Source: Veillonella ratti
GTDB lineage: Bacteria > Bacillota > Negativicutes > Veillonellales > Veillonellaceae
Length of the DNA stretch: 64,000 nucleotides
Reading direction: 5' to 3'
NCBI RefSeq assembly: GCF_003992115.1
Contig: NZ_RQUX01000004.1
Span: forward strand, 1-64,000
This document shows positions 24,026 to 33,834 of the stretch, one piece after another. The notes beneath the pieces are model-generated. The model had not been told where the DNA came from. It did not search any database and was given only the letters and a program-made list of their open reading frames with translations. How positions within the stretch are numbered: position 1 is the first letter of the stretch; every line of letters begins with the position of its first letter. A program made the translations under genes and the position numbers.

Positions 24026-24082
24026 TAGTGTTCCATAGCAATTATTAGCACGACTGTCAGGGCTCATTAAACTTACAAACAT

Positions 24083-24134
24083 ACAGACTTTCTCAGGTTA
24101 TTTAAATGTGACCTAAGAAAGTCTGTTTTATTTT
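24083..24134 (+). terminator. Terminator after aspartate kinase
   Basis: ACAGACTTTCT pairs with AGAAAGTCTGT, followed by TTTATTTT. Confidence 0.85.
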
Positions 24135-24251
24135 GAAAATCTTACTCATCTTTAGTATAATATAAGTTGTGCACAGTTTATTTGAGTGCCTGAGAAGTTA
24201 ATTATAATCAATTAATTGCTTAATATAAAATAATGATAAAGGAGTTTTGCT

Positions 24252-27164
24252 ATGAAAGAACAAAATATCTATAGCGGTTTTAAAGTAGAGCGCATTGAGA
24301 CTGTTCAGGAAATTAGCGGTACAGCTTATTTGCTTCGTCATGAGAAGTCCGGCGCCCGTTTATTATACATTGATGCGGACGACACGAATAAAGTGTTCTC
24401 CATTTCCTTCCGCACACCACCTAAGGACAGTACCGGGGTGGCACATATTATGGAGCATTCCGTGCTTTGCGGATCCCGCAAATTCCCTTTAAAAGAGCCG
24501 TTTGTAGAGCTCGTTAAAGGTTCCCTTAATACATTCTTGAATGCTATGACCTATCCGGATAAAACGATGTATCCCGTAGCCAGCAAGAATGACAAGGATT
24601 TCCATAACTTAATGGATGTGTACTTGGACGCTGTTTTTTTCCCACGCGTAGCGACTGACAAAGAAATCGTCATGCAGGAAGGTTGGCATTATGAACTGGA
24701 TAATGCGGACGATGAATTGACCTATAAAGGCGTTGTATACAACGAAATGAAGGGTGTATATTCGTCCCCTGACTCCATTTTGGAAACACATATGATGGCC
24801 GATTTGTTCCCGGATACGACCTATGGCGTTGATTCCGGCGGTAATCCTGATAATATTCCTGATTTGACCTATGAAGATTTCCAAGGTTTTTACAAAAAAT
24901 ATTATCATCCATCCAACAGCTACATTTTCTTGTACGGTAAAATGGATATTGAAGCACAATTAAAGTTCATCAACGATGAATATTTGCAAAATTTTGATGC
25001 CATTACAGTTAACTCTGAAATTACGTTACAAAAACCATTCGCTGCAGGTAAGGTAACAGCTTATCCTTACAGCATTGGTACGGAAGAAAGCGAAAGCGGT
25101 AAGACTATGCATGCCCTTACCTATGTAATGCCGGAAATATCTGTTGTGGACAGCTTAGGGCTTGATATTTTGACACATGCCTTATTGACTTCGCCGGCAG
25201 CACCACTTAAGGAAAAACTCGTTAAAGCCGGTGTGGGCAGTGATATTAGCGGCTATTTCTTAGATAGCGTTCGTCAGCCGATTTGGAATGTAACGGTTAG
25301 CGGTTCTGAAATGAAGGAACAGGCGCGTGTTCAGGAATTGGTGGAAGCGGAACTTACTCGTCTCGTTAAGGAAGGGCTTGATAAGAGCTTGTTGGAAGCA
25401 TCCCTTAATATTACGGAATTCGCTTTGCGCGAAGCTGATTTTGGTGGTCGTCCGATTGGTTTGGCCTACGGCATTCGCGTTATGGATCAATGGAATTACG
25501 ACAAAGATCCGATTCAGGCATTGCGTTATGAAGATGCGTTAAAACAATTGCGTGAAGGTCTTACCAATGGTTATTTTGAAGCGTTAATCGAACGCGGTTT
25601 GCTTAAGAATCAGCATAAAGCCCTTGTTTCTATTTATCCGGAAAAAGGTTTGCAGGAAAAGAAAGAAGCAGCGGAACGAGCTCAGCTAAAAGAGATTAAA
25701 GCTAAAATGACGAAAGCAGAAATCGAAGCGATTGTAGCTCAGACCAAAGCGCTTAAAGCACGTCAGGCAGCACCGGATTCGGAAGAAGCCTTGGCTACTA
25801 TTCCATTATTGGAACTCAGCGATTTATCGCCTAAAGTAGAACGGGTGGAACGTATCGACAGCAAACTGGGGGATGCGAACTTGCATTTCGTACCGACTCA
25901 GGCTAAAGGCATCAACTACACAAGCTTCTATTTCCATTTAGATTGTCTTGATGAGTCCGAGTTGTTCTATGGTAATTTGTTGAGCGATCTTATTTCACGT
26001 GTTGCTACCACCGAACATGGTTATGACGAAATTGCTAAAGAAATTAATATGAACCTCGGTGGTTTCAGCGCCAGCATTTCAGATTTTACAAAATACAACG
26101 AACGTGATGCATTTACGCCGTTATTTATTGTACGAGCCAAAGCGTTACACACTAAATTGGATGCTTTGGTACGTATAGTGTCTGAATTGGTTACAAAGAC
26201 TGACTATACCGATGTAAATCGTTTGACCGAGCTCATTAAAGAAACTAAAGCTATTTGGGATACCGATGCATTCCGTCGCGGTCATACCATTGTAATGAAT
26301 CGTGTAATTGCTCAGATTTCGGAACTCGGTAAATTCCGTGATGCCGCTAACCTCGGATATTTTGAACAGTTGGCAGCGTTAGCTGCTGATGAAAACGCGC
26401 TTCAAGAGTTGCCGCAAAAATTGGCAGTTGTAGCGGCTAAATTGTTCCGCCCTGCTAATGTGGACATTAATTTTGTCGGTGAAGCTCATGAATTTGAGGT
26501 TTTCAAAACATTGCTTACCGAAGTATTGCCACAGTGGCCAAACGAAGCTGTTGAGGCTAAGGGTTTGAAAATTACGAAGGAATATGTTAACGAAGGGATT
26601 GTTACCTCCGGTAAGGTTCAGTACGTGGCCCAAGGCGGTAATTTCCGTGACCATGGTTTTAAACCGAGCGGTGCCATGAAGGTGTTGGAAGTTATCTTGC
26701 GCTATGACTACTTGTGGACTCGTATTCGTGTTCAAGGTGGGGCCTATGGTGCATTCGTAAACTTCTACAACAATGGTAACTTTGTACTTTGCAGTTATCG
26801 CGACCCTAATTTGACGGAAACGTTAAAAGTATATAGCGAGCTCAGCGAATATCTTGAGAAATTTGATATTTCCGATCGTGAAATGCGTAAGTATATTATC
26901 GGTACCATGAGTGGTCTCGATATTCCGTTGACGCCGGCATTACGCGGACCGCGCGCTATGAGCGAATACTTCGGTGAAGTAACTCCTGAAGATGCGGAAC
27001 GTTTGCGCGAACAGGTAATTGCGACCCGTCAGAGCGATATTAAAGCTTTGGCTGAAGTTGTAGCTTCGGTTATGAAAGATAGTCATATCAGCGTTATGGG
27101 TAACGAACAAATTATTAAGAAAGCAGGCGATATCTTCACTGATATCATTTCGTTGCCTCAATAA
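24252..27164 (+). CDS. M16C family zinc metallopeptidase (presequence protease-like)
   Basis: A 970-residue pitrilysin-clan protease with inverted zinc motif HIMEH (His65, Glu68, His69) and the downstream segment VELVKGSLNTFLNAMTYPDKTMYPVAS. Length and order match the two-half clamshell M16C family (falcilysin/PreP, Clostridial YhdZ-like members). It probably degrades short unfolded peptides in the cytoplasm, as no signal peptide is present. AAAGGAG precedes the ATG. It is monocistronic with a terminator at 27234-27280. Confidence 0.92.
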   Translation: MKEQNIYSGFKVERIETVQEISGTAYLLRHEKSGARLLYIDADDTNKVFSISFRTPPKDSTGVAHIMEHSVLCGSRKFPLKEPFVELVKGSLNTFLNAMTYPDKTMYPVASKNDKDFHNLMDVYLDAVFFPRVATDKEIVMQEGWHYELDNADDELTYKGVVYNEMKGVYSSPDSILETHMMADLFPDTTYGVDSGGNPDNIPDLTYEDFQGFYKKYYHPSNSYIFLYGKMDIEAQLKFINDEYLQNFDAITVNSEITLQKPFAAGKVTAYPYSIGTEESESGKTMHALTYVMPEISVVDSLGLDILTHALLTSPAAPLKEKLVKAGVGSDISGYFLDSVRQPIWNVTVSGSEMKEQARVQELVEAELTRLVKEGLDKSLLEASLNITEFALREADFGGRPIGLAYGIRVMDQWNYDKDPIQALRYEDALKQLREGLTNGYFEALIERGLLKNQHKALVSIYPEKGLQEKKEAAERAQLKEIKAKMTKAEIEAIVAQTKALKARQAAPDSEEALATIPLLELSDLSPKVERVERIDSKLGDANLHFVPTQAKGINYTSFYFHLDCLDESELFYGNLLSDLISRVATTEHGYDEIAKEINMNLGGFSASISDFTKYNERDAFTPLFIVRAKALHTKLDALVRIVSELVTKTDYTDVNRLTELIKETKAIWDTDAFRRGHTIVMNRVIAQISELGKFRDAANLGYFEQLAALAADENALQELPQKLAVVAAKLFRPANVDINFVGEAHEFEVFKTLLTEVLPQWPNEAVEAKGLKITKEYVNEGIVTSGKVQYVAQGGNFRDHGFKPSGAMKVLEVILRYDYLWTRIRVQGGAYGAFVNFYNNGNFVLCSYRDPNLTETLKVYSELSEYLEKFDISDREMRKYIIGTMSGLDIPLTPALRGPRAMSEYFGEVTPEDAERLREQVIATRQSDIKALAEVVASVMKDSHISVMGNEQIIKKAGDIFTDIISLPQ

Positions 27165-27233
27165 GACGAATTTAGACCTATAGTCGGTCTATGAGAATTG
27201 ACGAATCCTGTGTATAATTAAATGCGAGTTAAT

Positions 27234-27280
27234 AACACTCCTAGGCAAGGGCCTTGACCTCTGTTTAGGAGTGTTTTTTT
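27234..27280 (+). terminator. Terminator after the M16C protease
   Basis: AACACTCCTA pairs with TAGGAGTGTT, followed by seven T residues. Confidence 0.88.
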
Positions 27281-27322
27281 ATAGAGTGTATTATTGAAAT
27301 CAGCTGAAAAATAGGAGTTGCC

Positions 27323-28726
27323 ATGTTATCAGGACTAGCGGGACGATTTGGGATTGATTATATTTTGCCGCCGGCGAAACGATCGGGACCGGTGCCGACG
27401 ACTAAAGATATTTACAAAGAATATATTGATGTAGCTTGGCCGGCTACTATGCAAGGGTTGTTATTGCAACTTATGACAGCCATCAATTTGGCCATGGTAG
27501 GGGCTCTTGGGGCCGATGCTTTGGCGGCTGTAGGGATTATGAGTCAACCCCTTATGGTGATGCTCGTTTTTGTCCGTTCCGCAGCGATTGCGATTACAGC
27601 TATTGTGGCGAGACGCAAAGGGGAAGAAGATTATGAAACGATGAACTCCGTACTAAAACAAGGGGTATTATTGACCGTATTGTTTTATGTGCCTTTGTTG
27701 TGTATCAGTTTTTATCTGTTAAATCCGATTTTAACGTTTGCCGGAGCGCAGGCTTCTTATATTGATGAGGCCGTTGCCTATGGTCAATTCATCATTATCG
27801 GTCTTTTCTTTTCGGCCTTAGGTGTTATGCTGGGGGCGGCATTAATCGGCGTGGGTAATACGAAGGCTATTTTCAAAGCAAATGCCATCGGTAATGTGCT
27901 TAATGTAGTTATGAGTTTCGTCTTGATTTACGGTCTGGGACCGATTCCGGCGCTGGGCATCAAAGGAGCCGGGATCGCCACTATGACGAGCTATACCTTA
28001 ATCTTCTTTCTTTTGTTATATGCAATTCATGCGAAAGACTCCCATTTGTCGTGGCAGCGGGGCAGTTGGAAATTCAATCGTGAAATCTTACAAGGCATTT
28101 ATTATATCGGTGGCAGCTCTTTGGGTGAGCAGGCTTTTGAACGTTTCGGTATGTTTGCGTATACCAAAATGGTGGCGTCATTAGGTGTAGTCGCTTTGGC
28201 AACACATCATATTTGTATGAATTTGATTGATATTTTTTACTATTTTGCCATGGGTTTAAGTTATTCCGGCGCTTCTTATACGGGGCAATCGTTGGGAAAA
28301 AAACGACCTGACTTGGCCGAGGCTTACGGCAAAATCGGTGTTCGCATCGCTCTTATTATTTCGGTAATCGGCTTTGTTCTGTATTTTGGTTTACGCAATG
28401 TAGTATTTGATATTTTCACCCAAGATAGGCTGGTTTGGCAGCTGGGGGCGGATATTATGATTCTCATGGCTTTTGCCAGCTTCCCGCAGGCTTTGCAATT
28501 AGTATATTCCGGCGTCCTTAAAGGGGCAGGCGATAATTTCTATGTTATGAAATATTCGCTCTTTGTTATTGCTATTTTCAGACCGATTATTACATATCTC
28601 CTTTGCTTTACCTGGGGATTCGGTCTTTATGGTGCATGGATAGCTCTTTTAATTGATCAGAGTATGCGGACGGCATTTTCCGGTTGGCGTTTTAGAAGCG
28701 GTGTATGGCAGCATATAAAAATTTAG
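27323..28726 (+). CDS. MATE family efflux transporter
   Basis: The 467-residue, 12-segment membrane protein has two homologous MatE halves. The first begins KEYIDVAWPATMQGLLLQL and contains NLAMVGALGADALAAVGI; the second begins GGSSLGEQAFERFGM. It probably exports cationic drugs or metabolites using Na+ or H+. The first 35 residues (GRFGIDYILPPAKRSGPVP) form a cytoplasmic extension. TAGGAG lies upstream of the ATG. A hairpin without T tract follows at 28737-28761. Confidence 0.92.
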   Translation: MLSGLAGRFGIDYILPPAKRSGPVPTTKDIYKEYIDVAWPATMQGLLLQLMTAINLAMVGALGADALAAVGIMSQPLMVMLVFVRSAAIAITAIVARRKGEEDYETMNSVLKQGVLLTVLFYVPLLCISFYLLNPILTFAGAQASYIDEAVAYGQFIIIGLFFSALGVMLGAALIGVGNTKAIFKANAIGNVLNVVMSFVLIYGLGPIPALGIKGAGIATMTSYTLIFFLLLYAIHAKDSHLSWQRGSWKFNREILQGIYYIGGSSLGEQAFERFGMFAYTKMVASLGVVALATHHICMNLIDIFYYFAMGLSYSGASYTGQSLGKKRPDLAEAYGKIGVRIALIISVIGFVLYFGLRNVVFDIFTQDRLVWQLGADIMILMAFASFPQALQLVYSGVLKGAGDNFYVMKYSLFVIAIFRPIITYLLCFTWGFGLYGAWIALLIDQSMRTAFSGWRFRSGVWQHIKI

Positions 28727-28736
28727 ACGTAGGTAT

Positions 28737-28761
28737 AATGCACTTTAAAACAGAGTGCATT
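28737..28761 (+). terminator. Hairpin after the MATE gene
   Basis: AATGCACT pairs with AGTGCATT around a 9-base loop. No T tract follows, so a terminator role is uncertain. Confidence 0.4.
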
Positions 28762-28841
28762 AGCATATAAAAAAATGATGAATTATAAAATGAATGGCGT
28801 ATTTACGGCGCTTATACAAGGACAAAGGCTTTGATTTGTGA

Positions 28842-28847
28842 TATAAT
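28842..28847 (+). promoter_or_regulatory. Probable -10 box of the envelope gene cluster
   Basis: TATAAT lies 51 bases before the exported-protein gene. No clear -35 is seen at standard spacing. Confidence 0.4.
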
Positions 28848-28897
28848 AACATCAGTATAAACAGCTAATTATGTATACGATAGAGGAGGACATAGAT

Positions 28898-29341
28898 ATG
28901 AAAAAGAAATTATTGGCAACGGTTATGGCCGTTTCCATTGCTACACTTTCTACCGGTGCATTAGTAAATACGACGCAAGCATTCAGCTTGAATTTAGGCA
29001 GCATTTTAAAAGTGGGCGGCGTGGGCATCTTAGTTGATCGCTTCGGCGGCCAGATTAATGATTTTTTAAATAAAATTTTAGCTCAGAATAACTTGAGCAC
29101 TACCTATACGACTAAGGTTGTGCCGATTGTCAGCGTAGGTACGAACGGTTACATCGGGGCGGCTCAGGTTACCGGACCTGCTTCCGAAGTAGAGCGCGTT
29201 GAAGCGGTAGCTCAGCTTGAAGCCAGCTTTAATAATGTAGCTCGTATTAAAGGTTTAGTGCCTATCGACAGCAAGAACCCTGTTAATGCATCCCGTATTC
29301 AAGGGGTTGGTGTATCCGCTATTATTGACCTCAAAATTTAA
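28898..29341 (+). CDS. Exported protein of unknown function
   Basis: A 147-residue protein with a Sec signal peptide (KKKLLATVMAVSIATLSTGA, cleavage probably after TQA near residue 29). The mature part has a glycine-rich hydrophobic start (LNLGSILKVGGVGILVDRFGGQINDFLNKIL) and a beta-type segment PIVSVGTNGYIGAAQVTG. I do not recognise the family. ATG 28898 follows GAGGAGG; an upstream ATG would spoil the signal peptide. It opens a run of three exported-protein genes ending in an LptD/OstA-like protein, so an envelope role is likely. Confidence 0.75.
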   Translation: MKKKLLATVMAVSIATLSTGALVNTTQAFSLNLGSILKVGGVGILVDRFGGQINDFLNKILAQNNLSTTYTTKVVPIVSVGTNGYIGAAQVTGPASEVERVEAVAQLEASFNNVARIKGLVPIDSKNPVNASRIQGVGVSAIIDLKI

Positions 29342-29410
29342 TCATATTGTTTAAGCTTTGAATCAAATAGCATTCAATAATAGGTTAAGTCTTGTTTATT
29401 TGGAGGATGT

Positions 29411-30595
29411 ATGAAAAAACACATGCTTACGTTGGCGGTAGCAGCGCTTATGACCGGTCAGGTATGGGCGGCTCCGGAAACCGTATTAGAGAAAACCGAT
29501 GCCTTAGAAAATACAGTATATGGTTCCACGCAGGTTGGGGCTTTAGTGGATCGTGTGCAGCAGATTAGTCAGACCGTTTATGGTAGAGACTCTTCCGGCA
29601 CTTTAAATTCACAAGTTGATTCCTTGTACAATTCCATCGATGGCAACACGCGCGGTAAAGTATCGGTAAGTCAAGAATTAGCCATGTTGGAATGGCATTA
29701 CCAGAATAAAGTGGGCAACGGTTCCTTAGTTGCTCGTGTGGAACAATTGGAACGCAGTGTAACCGGTCGTATCAGTACCGGTGCCTTGGACACACGAATT
29801 AATGCCTTAGCCAAAACGATTAACGGAGCACCTTTGAAATTGACTTCTCAAGTAGGCTCGGCACCAAGCACGGAAGTATTTGCCGTAACTTTGAATACGC
29901 CGATTAATACGGCTACCAGCAAACTGGGTGATACTTTCAGCTTTACCGTGTCGGAAGATTTGATGGACGGTAATATCTTATTGGTACCGGCCGGCACTGT
30001 TGGGGAAGGTCATATTTCTGAGCTTAAAAAAGCATCCTCTTTTGGTCGTAACGGTAAATTAGATTTGATGTTTGATAAAGTTCCGGCATTGGATGGCACT
30101 GAATTTACAGCTATTCAAGGGGAAGAAGCAAAAGCTCGTACGCAGCAGGAATTGAAAGCAGCCGGCGCCTCCGTAGCCGGTGCCGTATTATTGGGACCGG
30201 TCGGTTTAGTAGGCGGTTTCTTTGTAAAGGGCAAGAATATTGACTTGCCTGTAGGGGCTACAATTTATGTACAGCCACAAGAGTTGGTAACCGTACAGGG
30301 GATTGTCGTAGGCGGTGATGGCCAGGCTCATAACTCCAGCGATCCAAGTTCCCAAGATTCCTATGATGACTATACATTAGGTGATGCATCAGAACCGGTA
30401 ACCTTAGTTCCGGCCGACTCTTATGAAGACGAAGATACACCGGTGAAGGTAGTGGAAGAGTCCGATGATTCAGCGGCAACGGTGGAAGATGGCGATTCTG
30501 AGGACAATGGTGAAGTGGAAGAAGCAAGTGCTGATACTGCGGACCAAACGAATGTATCACAATCACAACCAATAATTGTTGTAAAACGCAACTAA
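29411..30595 (+). CDS. Exported repeat protein of unknown function, beta-rich domain and acidic tail
   Basis: A 394-residue protein with signal peptide (cleavage near VWA-AP). Residues about 25-140 hold 20-residue repeats of pattern V-x-x-L/I-x-x-S/T-V-x-G-x(4)-G-x-L-x-x-R (for example VQQISQTVYGRDSSGTLNSQ and VEQLERSVTGRISTGALDTR). Residues about 150-290 form a beta-rich domain with GDTFSFTVSEDL, LVPAGTVGEGHISELKKA and a hydrophobic Gly-rich hairpin. The last 90 residues are Asp/Glu/Ser-rich and low in complexity. It lies between two other exported-protein genes; a periplasmic or outer-membrane-associated function is inferred. Confidence 0.7.
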   Translation: MKKHMLTLAVAALMTGQVWAAPETVLEKTDALENTVYGSTQVGALVDRVQQISQTVYGRDSSGTLNSQVDSLYNSIDGNTRGKVSVSQELAMLEWHYQNKVGNGSLVARVEQLERSVTGRISTGALDTRINALAKTINGAPLKLTSQVGSAPSTEVFAVTLNTPINTATSKLGDTFSFTVSEDLMDGNILLVPAGTVGEGHISELKKASSFGRNGKLDLMFDKVPALDGTEFTAIQGEEAKARTQQELKAAGASVAGAVLLGPVGLVGGFFVKGKNIDLPVGATIYVQPQELVTVQGIVVGGDGQAHNSSDPSSQDSYDDYTLGDASEPVTLVPADSYEDEDTPVKVVEESDDSAATVEDGDSEDNGEVEEASADTADQTNVSQSQPIIVVKRN

Positions 30596-30621
30596 TCCAG
30601 TGAAGATGAGGTAGGTAAAAG

Positions 30622-32166
30622 ATGGTAATGAAAAAGGCTAAGTATGCATTGGGTGCCGCTTTAGTCGCTATGCCTTTATTAGCCGTACAGGCGGCCGATA
30701 ATAGAGGCCTTGTTTATGAAAATGCTCAAGATGTTGCAACCGATTCCAATCCGGTAACCATCGCTAATATGGGCGAGTCCGATGGCGGTCTTATTCGTGT
30801 AGTCCGTCGCGGTAAGCCGGTGACAACGGTAAATGACAGTGAGTTACCTGTTAAAGTTGATGCGGACAGTATGTATTACAGCAGTGCTACCGGCAATGTT
30901 GTGGCTGTCGGTAAAGTAGATACTTATCAGGGCAGTTGTGAAATTCATAGTGAAAAGCTGTTAGGTAATACTAAATCCCAAGAGTATACGACGGATGGTG
31001 AGTTTCATTACCTGGAAAATAAAGGGGCCACTAAGGACTTACGGGGCCAAGATTTAGTATTTAACAGCGGCACTAATGCCATGACGGCACCTGATGTTAT
31101 CGGCTATGTAGAGCCATACTATGTGAAAGCTGAAAAAGCAGAATTCGACGGTAATCAGGGCCTTATTACCAAAGGCTGGGTTACTACCAAACATGCTATG
31201 GCCTATAAAGGTGTGCCCGATTATCGTATTAAAGGCAGCACCATTGAAGTGTATCCGGGGGATAAAGCCATTATTCATGATGCCAAACTGTTTATTAAAA
31301 ACGGTAAAATCATGAGTACGAAGAAATATGTGGTATCCCTTCGCAATGACCGTAAAGGTCAGTTTAGTGTGTTTGATTTGATTCCGAGACCGACTTATTC
31401 CAGTGATGATGGGTTTGGTTTGAAGGGCGGCGTTAAGTATCCTATAGGTGAAAACGGTGAATTATTCTTCCGCTATCATTGGATGACGAAGGAAGGCTTT
31501 AAGCCAAGCTACGGTTATCGTCACTACTTGCCTTGGGGCGTTGCTACGGTCGGCGCGAGCCGTGAATCGGCCACTTTAAATGCCCGTACCGTTTGGGTAG
31601 AAAAGAAACCGGAATTCTCCGTATATACTAATGTGTACCATATTGGCGATACTCCGTTTACTGTTCGTGGCGGTGCTACGGCCGGTTACTGGAAAGAAGA
31701 TTACATCAAGGGCAGTCACTACATGTACTTTGGTGAAGTAAGCCATGATACAATTAAATTGGCCAAAAATGCCAATTTACGTTTCTATACAGGTTATCAA
31801 CGCGATTACTATGGTTATAACGACAATATTCGCAGTATGCCTTATTGGGGAGGCAATGCCAACTGGAGTATGAATTCCCGCATTAATGTGTTTGCGGGCT
31901 ATCGCCAGAATAATTTTGATGATAGAAATAATTCACCATATCCATTTGACCGTGTAGATATTTTGCGTAATTTTAGTGTAGGTGCTTCGGTACGTTTAAC
32001 TCGTTTGGATACTTTTGTTATTTCGACTCAGCGTGATGTACAGTCCGGTGAGTTGCGTTATGTAGATTACACCTGGCATCGTGATATGCACTCCTTCGAA
32101 GGATGGCTCACATATCAGTCTAAGCAGAAAAAATGGTCTTACCTTGTAGTTGCTAAAGATTTCTAG
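30622..32166 (+). CDS. LptD/OstA-like outer-membrane protein
   Basis: A 514-residue exported protein. After the signal peptide (ending VQAADN) comes an OstA/LptA-like beta-jellyroll region (VKVDADSMYYSSATGNVVAVGKV, YVKAEKAEFDGNQGLITKG). It is followed by a C-terminal region of alternating aromatic strands that ends in Phe (VVAKDF), the usual signature for outer-membrane barrel assembly. It is shorter than Escherichia LptD (about 780) and fits the shorter Negativicute versions. Role: probably lipopolysaccharide transport to, or assembly in, the outer membrane. GAGG lies ten bases before the ATG; a second ATG is six bases on. It is the clearest sign that the organism is diderm. Confidence 0.82.
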   Translation: MVMKKAKYALGAALVAMPLLAVQAADNRGLVYENAQDVATDSNPVTIANMGESDGGLIRVVRRGKPVTTVNDSELPVKVDADSMYYSSATGNVVAVGKVDTYQGSCEIHSEKLLGNTKSQEYTTDGEFHYLENKGATKDLRGQDLVFNSGTNAMTAPDVIGYVEPYYVKAEKAEFDGNQGLITKGWVTTKHAMAYKGVPDYRIKGSTIEVYPGDKAIIHDAKLFIKNGKIMSTKKYVVSLRNDRKGQFSVFDLIPRPTYSSDDGFGLKGGVKYPIGENGELFFRYHWMTKEGFKPSYGYRHYLPWGVATVGASRESATLNARTVWVEKKPEFSVYTNVYHIGDTPFTVRGGATAGYWKEDYIKGSHYMYFGEVSHDTIKLAKNANLRFYTGYQRDYYGYNDNIRSMPYWGGNANWSMNSRINVFAGYRQNNFDDRNNSPYPFDRVDILRNFSVGASVRLTRLDTFVISTQRDVQSGELRYVDYTWHRDMHSFEGWLTYQSKQKKWSYLVVAKDF

Positions 32167-32276
32167 TAATTGAACAAAGTCTGGATGTTTTAGGTTATGA
32201 AGCTGTGTCCTATGGCATAGATTCATAATTACTCTTAATCATTATTATGACGGAAAAAAAGTGAGGTCTTTCAAAC

Positions 32277-33143
32277 ATGGGCAAAGTACGCAAAGCTATT
32301 ATTCCGGCCGCCGGTTTCGGTACACGTTTTTTACCGGCTACCAAGGCACAGCCTAAAGAAATGTTACCGATTGTTGATACACCGGCGATTCAATATATTG
32401 TGGAAGAAGCGTTGGCTTCCGGTATTGAAGAGATTTTGATTATTACGGGCCGCAATAAACGAGCTATTGAAGATCATTTTGATACCAGTGTTGAATTGGA
32501 ACAGTTGTTACAGCAGCAGGGCAAGAAGAAACAGTTGGCCATGGTTCGGTCCCTGGCGGATATTCAGGTTCACTTTATTCGTCAAAAAGCACCGCGTGGT
32601 TTGGGCGATGCCATTCTTTGCGCCAAAGCTTTTGTAGGCAATGAACCGTTCGCCGTATTACTGGGTGATGATGTGGTATATAACCCTGAAAAACCTTGTT
32701 TAAAGCAATTAATAGATTGTCATGAGCGTATGGGCGGCACGATTCTTGGCACTCAGCGCGTACCGGAAACAAAGGTAAGTTCCTATGGTATCGTAGCGGG
32801 TCATGAAATTGAGCCTCATATTTATAAAGTAGATGGCTTGGTTGAAAAACCGTCACGTGATTTGGCGCCATCTAATTTGGCTGTCTTGGGCCGTTATATT
32901 TTGACACCTGAGATTTTTGGAGTGTTGGAAAATACTCCGCTTGGCGCCGGTCGTGAATTGCAGCTTACCGATGGTCTTGCCGCTTTGCAGAGTGATGTAT
33001 ATGCCTTAGAATACGAAGGCCGTCGCTATGATATCGGTGACCGTCTTGGCTATTTGGAAGCCACCGTGGAATACGGCTTGCGCAGTGAACATTGCAAAGA
33101 TTTATTCCGTACCTATTTGCAGGAATTGATTAAAACATTGTAA
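32277..33143 (+). CDS. galU: UTP-glucose-1-phosphate uridylyltransferase
   Basis: The 288-residue nucleotidyltransferase makes UDP-glucose for glycans and lipopolysaccharide. Motifs are RKAIIPAAGFGTRFLPATKA, PKEMLPIVDTPAIQYIVEEA, GLGDAILCAKAFVGNEPFAVLLGDD and VEKP. Length is normal. It is placed after the envelope cluster, consistent with supply of surface sugar. Its terminator is at 33147-33206. Confidence 0.95.
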   Translation: MGKVRKAIIPAAGFGTRFLPATKAQPKEMLPIVDTPAIQYIVEEALASGIEEILIITGRNKRAIEDHFDTSVELEQLLQQQGKKKQLAMVRSLADIQVHFIRQKAPRGLGDAILCAKAFVGNEPFAVLLGDDVVYNPEKPCLKQLIDCHERMGGTILGTQRVPETKVSSYGIVAGHEIEPHIYKVDGLVEKPSRDLAPSNLAVLGRYILTPEIFGVLENTPLGAGRELQLTDGLAALQSDVYALEYEGRRYDIGDRLGYLEATVEYGLRSEHCKDLFRTYLQELIKTL

Positions 33144-33146
33144 CAA

Positions 33147-33206
33147 AAAGCCTTTTTCAAAGTAAGTACTTCACAGTTTTTGAGTACACTTTGGGAAAGG
33201 TTTTAT
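33147..33206 (+). terminator. Terminator after galU
   Basis: A long imperfect stem: CCTTTTTCAAAGT pairs with ACTTTGGGAAAGG, plus an inner GTACT/AGTAC, followed by TTTTATTT. Confidence 0.75.
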
Positions 33207-33261
33207 TTGTTAACAGCGCAAATGGTGTGCAGTTGACGAATAAGCATGAATTTAATATAAT
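33207..33261 (+). promoter_or_regulatory. BirA-operator-like site overlapping a promoter
   Basis: TTGTTAACA (33207-33215), 15 bases, then AGTTGACGA (33231-33239) matches 14 of 18 positions of the TTGTTAACC-N15-GGTTAACAA biotin repressor operator, with the correct spacing. The right half contains TTGACG (33233-33238), followed after exactly 17 bases by TATAAT (33256-33261), so a bound repressor would cover the -35 box. Confidence 0.65.
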
Positions 33262-33294
33262 TTTAAGTAGATTTGCGAAAGAGGGGGCTCCAAA

Positions 33295-33834
33295 ATGCGT
33301 GAGTTATTTAAGGCGATGATTGAAGCTGATAAAGAATTACCCCGTTCAATGGTGATTGCGCAATTAAAATGGCAACGTTTGGCAAAGCCGGCGGAGCACA
33401 CCGAAGTTCGTCAGAACGGTGAGTGGTATGAAACTGAGCTGGTAAGAGGCAATGAAGCGCTTACGGTACTATTAAAGGTTTTAACGCCTGATTCAATTCC
33501 GGTGAAGCCGAAACCGGCGAAGGCGGATTATCAGATACCGACTGATGTTGTGCCTTGGCGAGCATTCAATCGATCTGAAATTTTAGAATTTGTAACGGAT
33601 GTAGAAGATCATAACAGCATTCATCAGCAGGAAAATGCCATTGTGCCGGGCTGCCAGATTTTGGAGGCCATGGCGGCGTATTTAGCTGAAAATGTGGGGA
33701 CGAATGTTACAGCTGTGAAGATTCGATTCCGTAGGCCCACCTTTGTAGATGAGACAATTGTTTTACAAAGATCGGGACGCACCATCCAAGGTTTTACCGC
33801 GCATCGACCGGTATTTACCTGCAGCTACAAGTAG
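33295..33834 (+). CDS. Hotdog-fold (MaoC-like) dehydratase/thioesterase-type protein
   Basis: A 179-residue protein. The second half carries a MaoC-like pattern: FNRSEILEFVTDVEDHNSIHQ, then PGCQILEAMAAYLAE and KIRFRRPTFVDETIVLQRSG, with Asp and His placed like the hydratase dyad. The first 75 residues are of no clear family. GAGGGGG precedes the ATG. The promoter overlaps a BirA-like site, and bioY, a thiolase and an acyl ligase follow on the same strand. A role in making or processing an acyl precursor is inferred; enzymatic activity is unproven. Confidence 0.65.
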   Translation: MRELFKAMIEADKELPRSMVIAQLKWQRLAKPAEHTEVRQNGEWYETELVRGNEALTVLLKVLTPDSIPVKPKPAKADYQIPTDVVPWRAFNRSEILEFVTDVEDHNSIHQQENAIVPGCQILEAMAAYLAENVGTNVTAVKIRFRRPTFVDETIVLQRSGRTIQGFTAHRPVFTCSYK

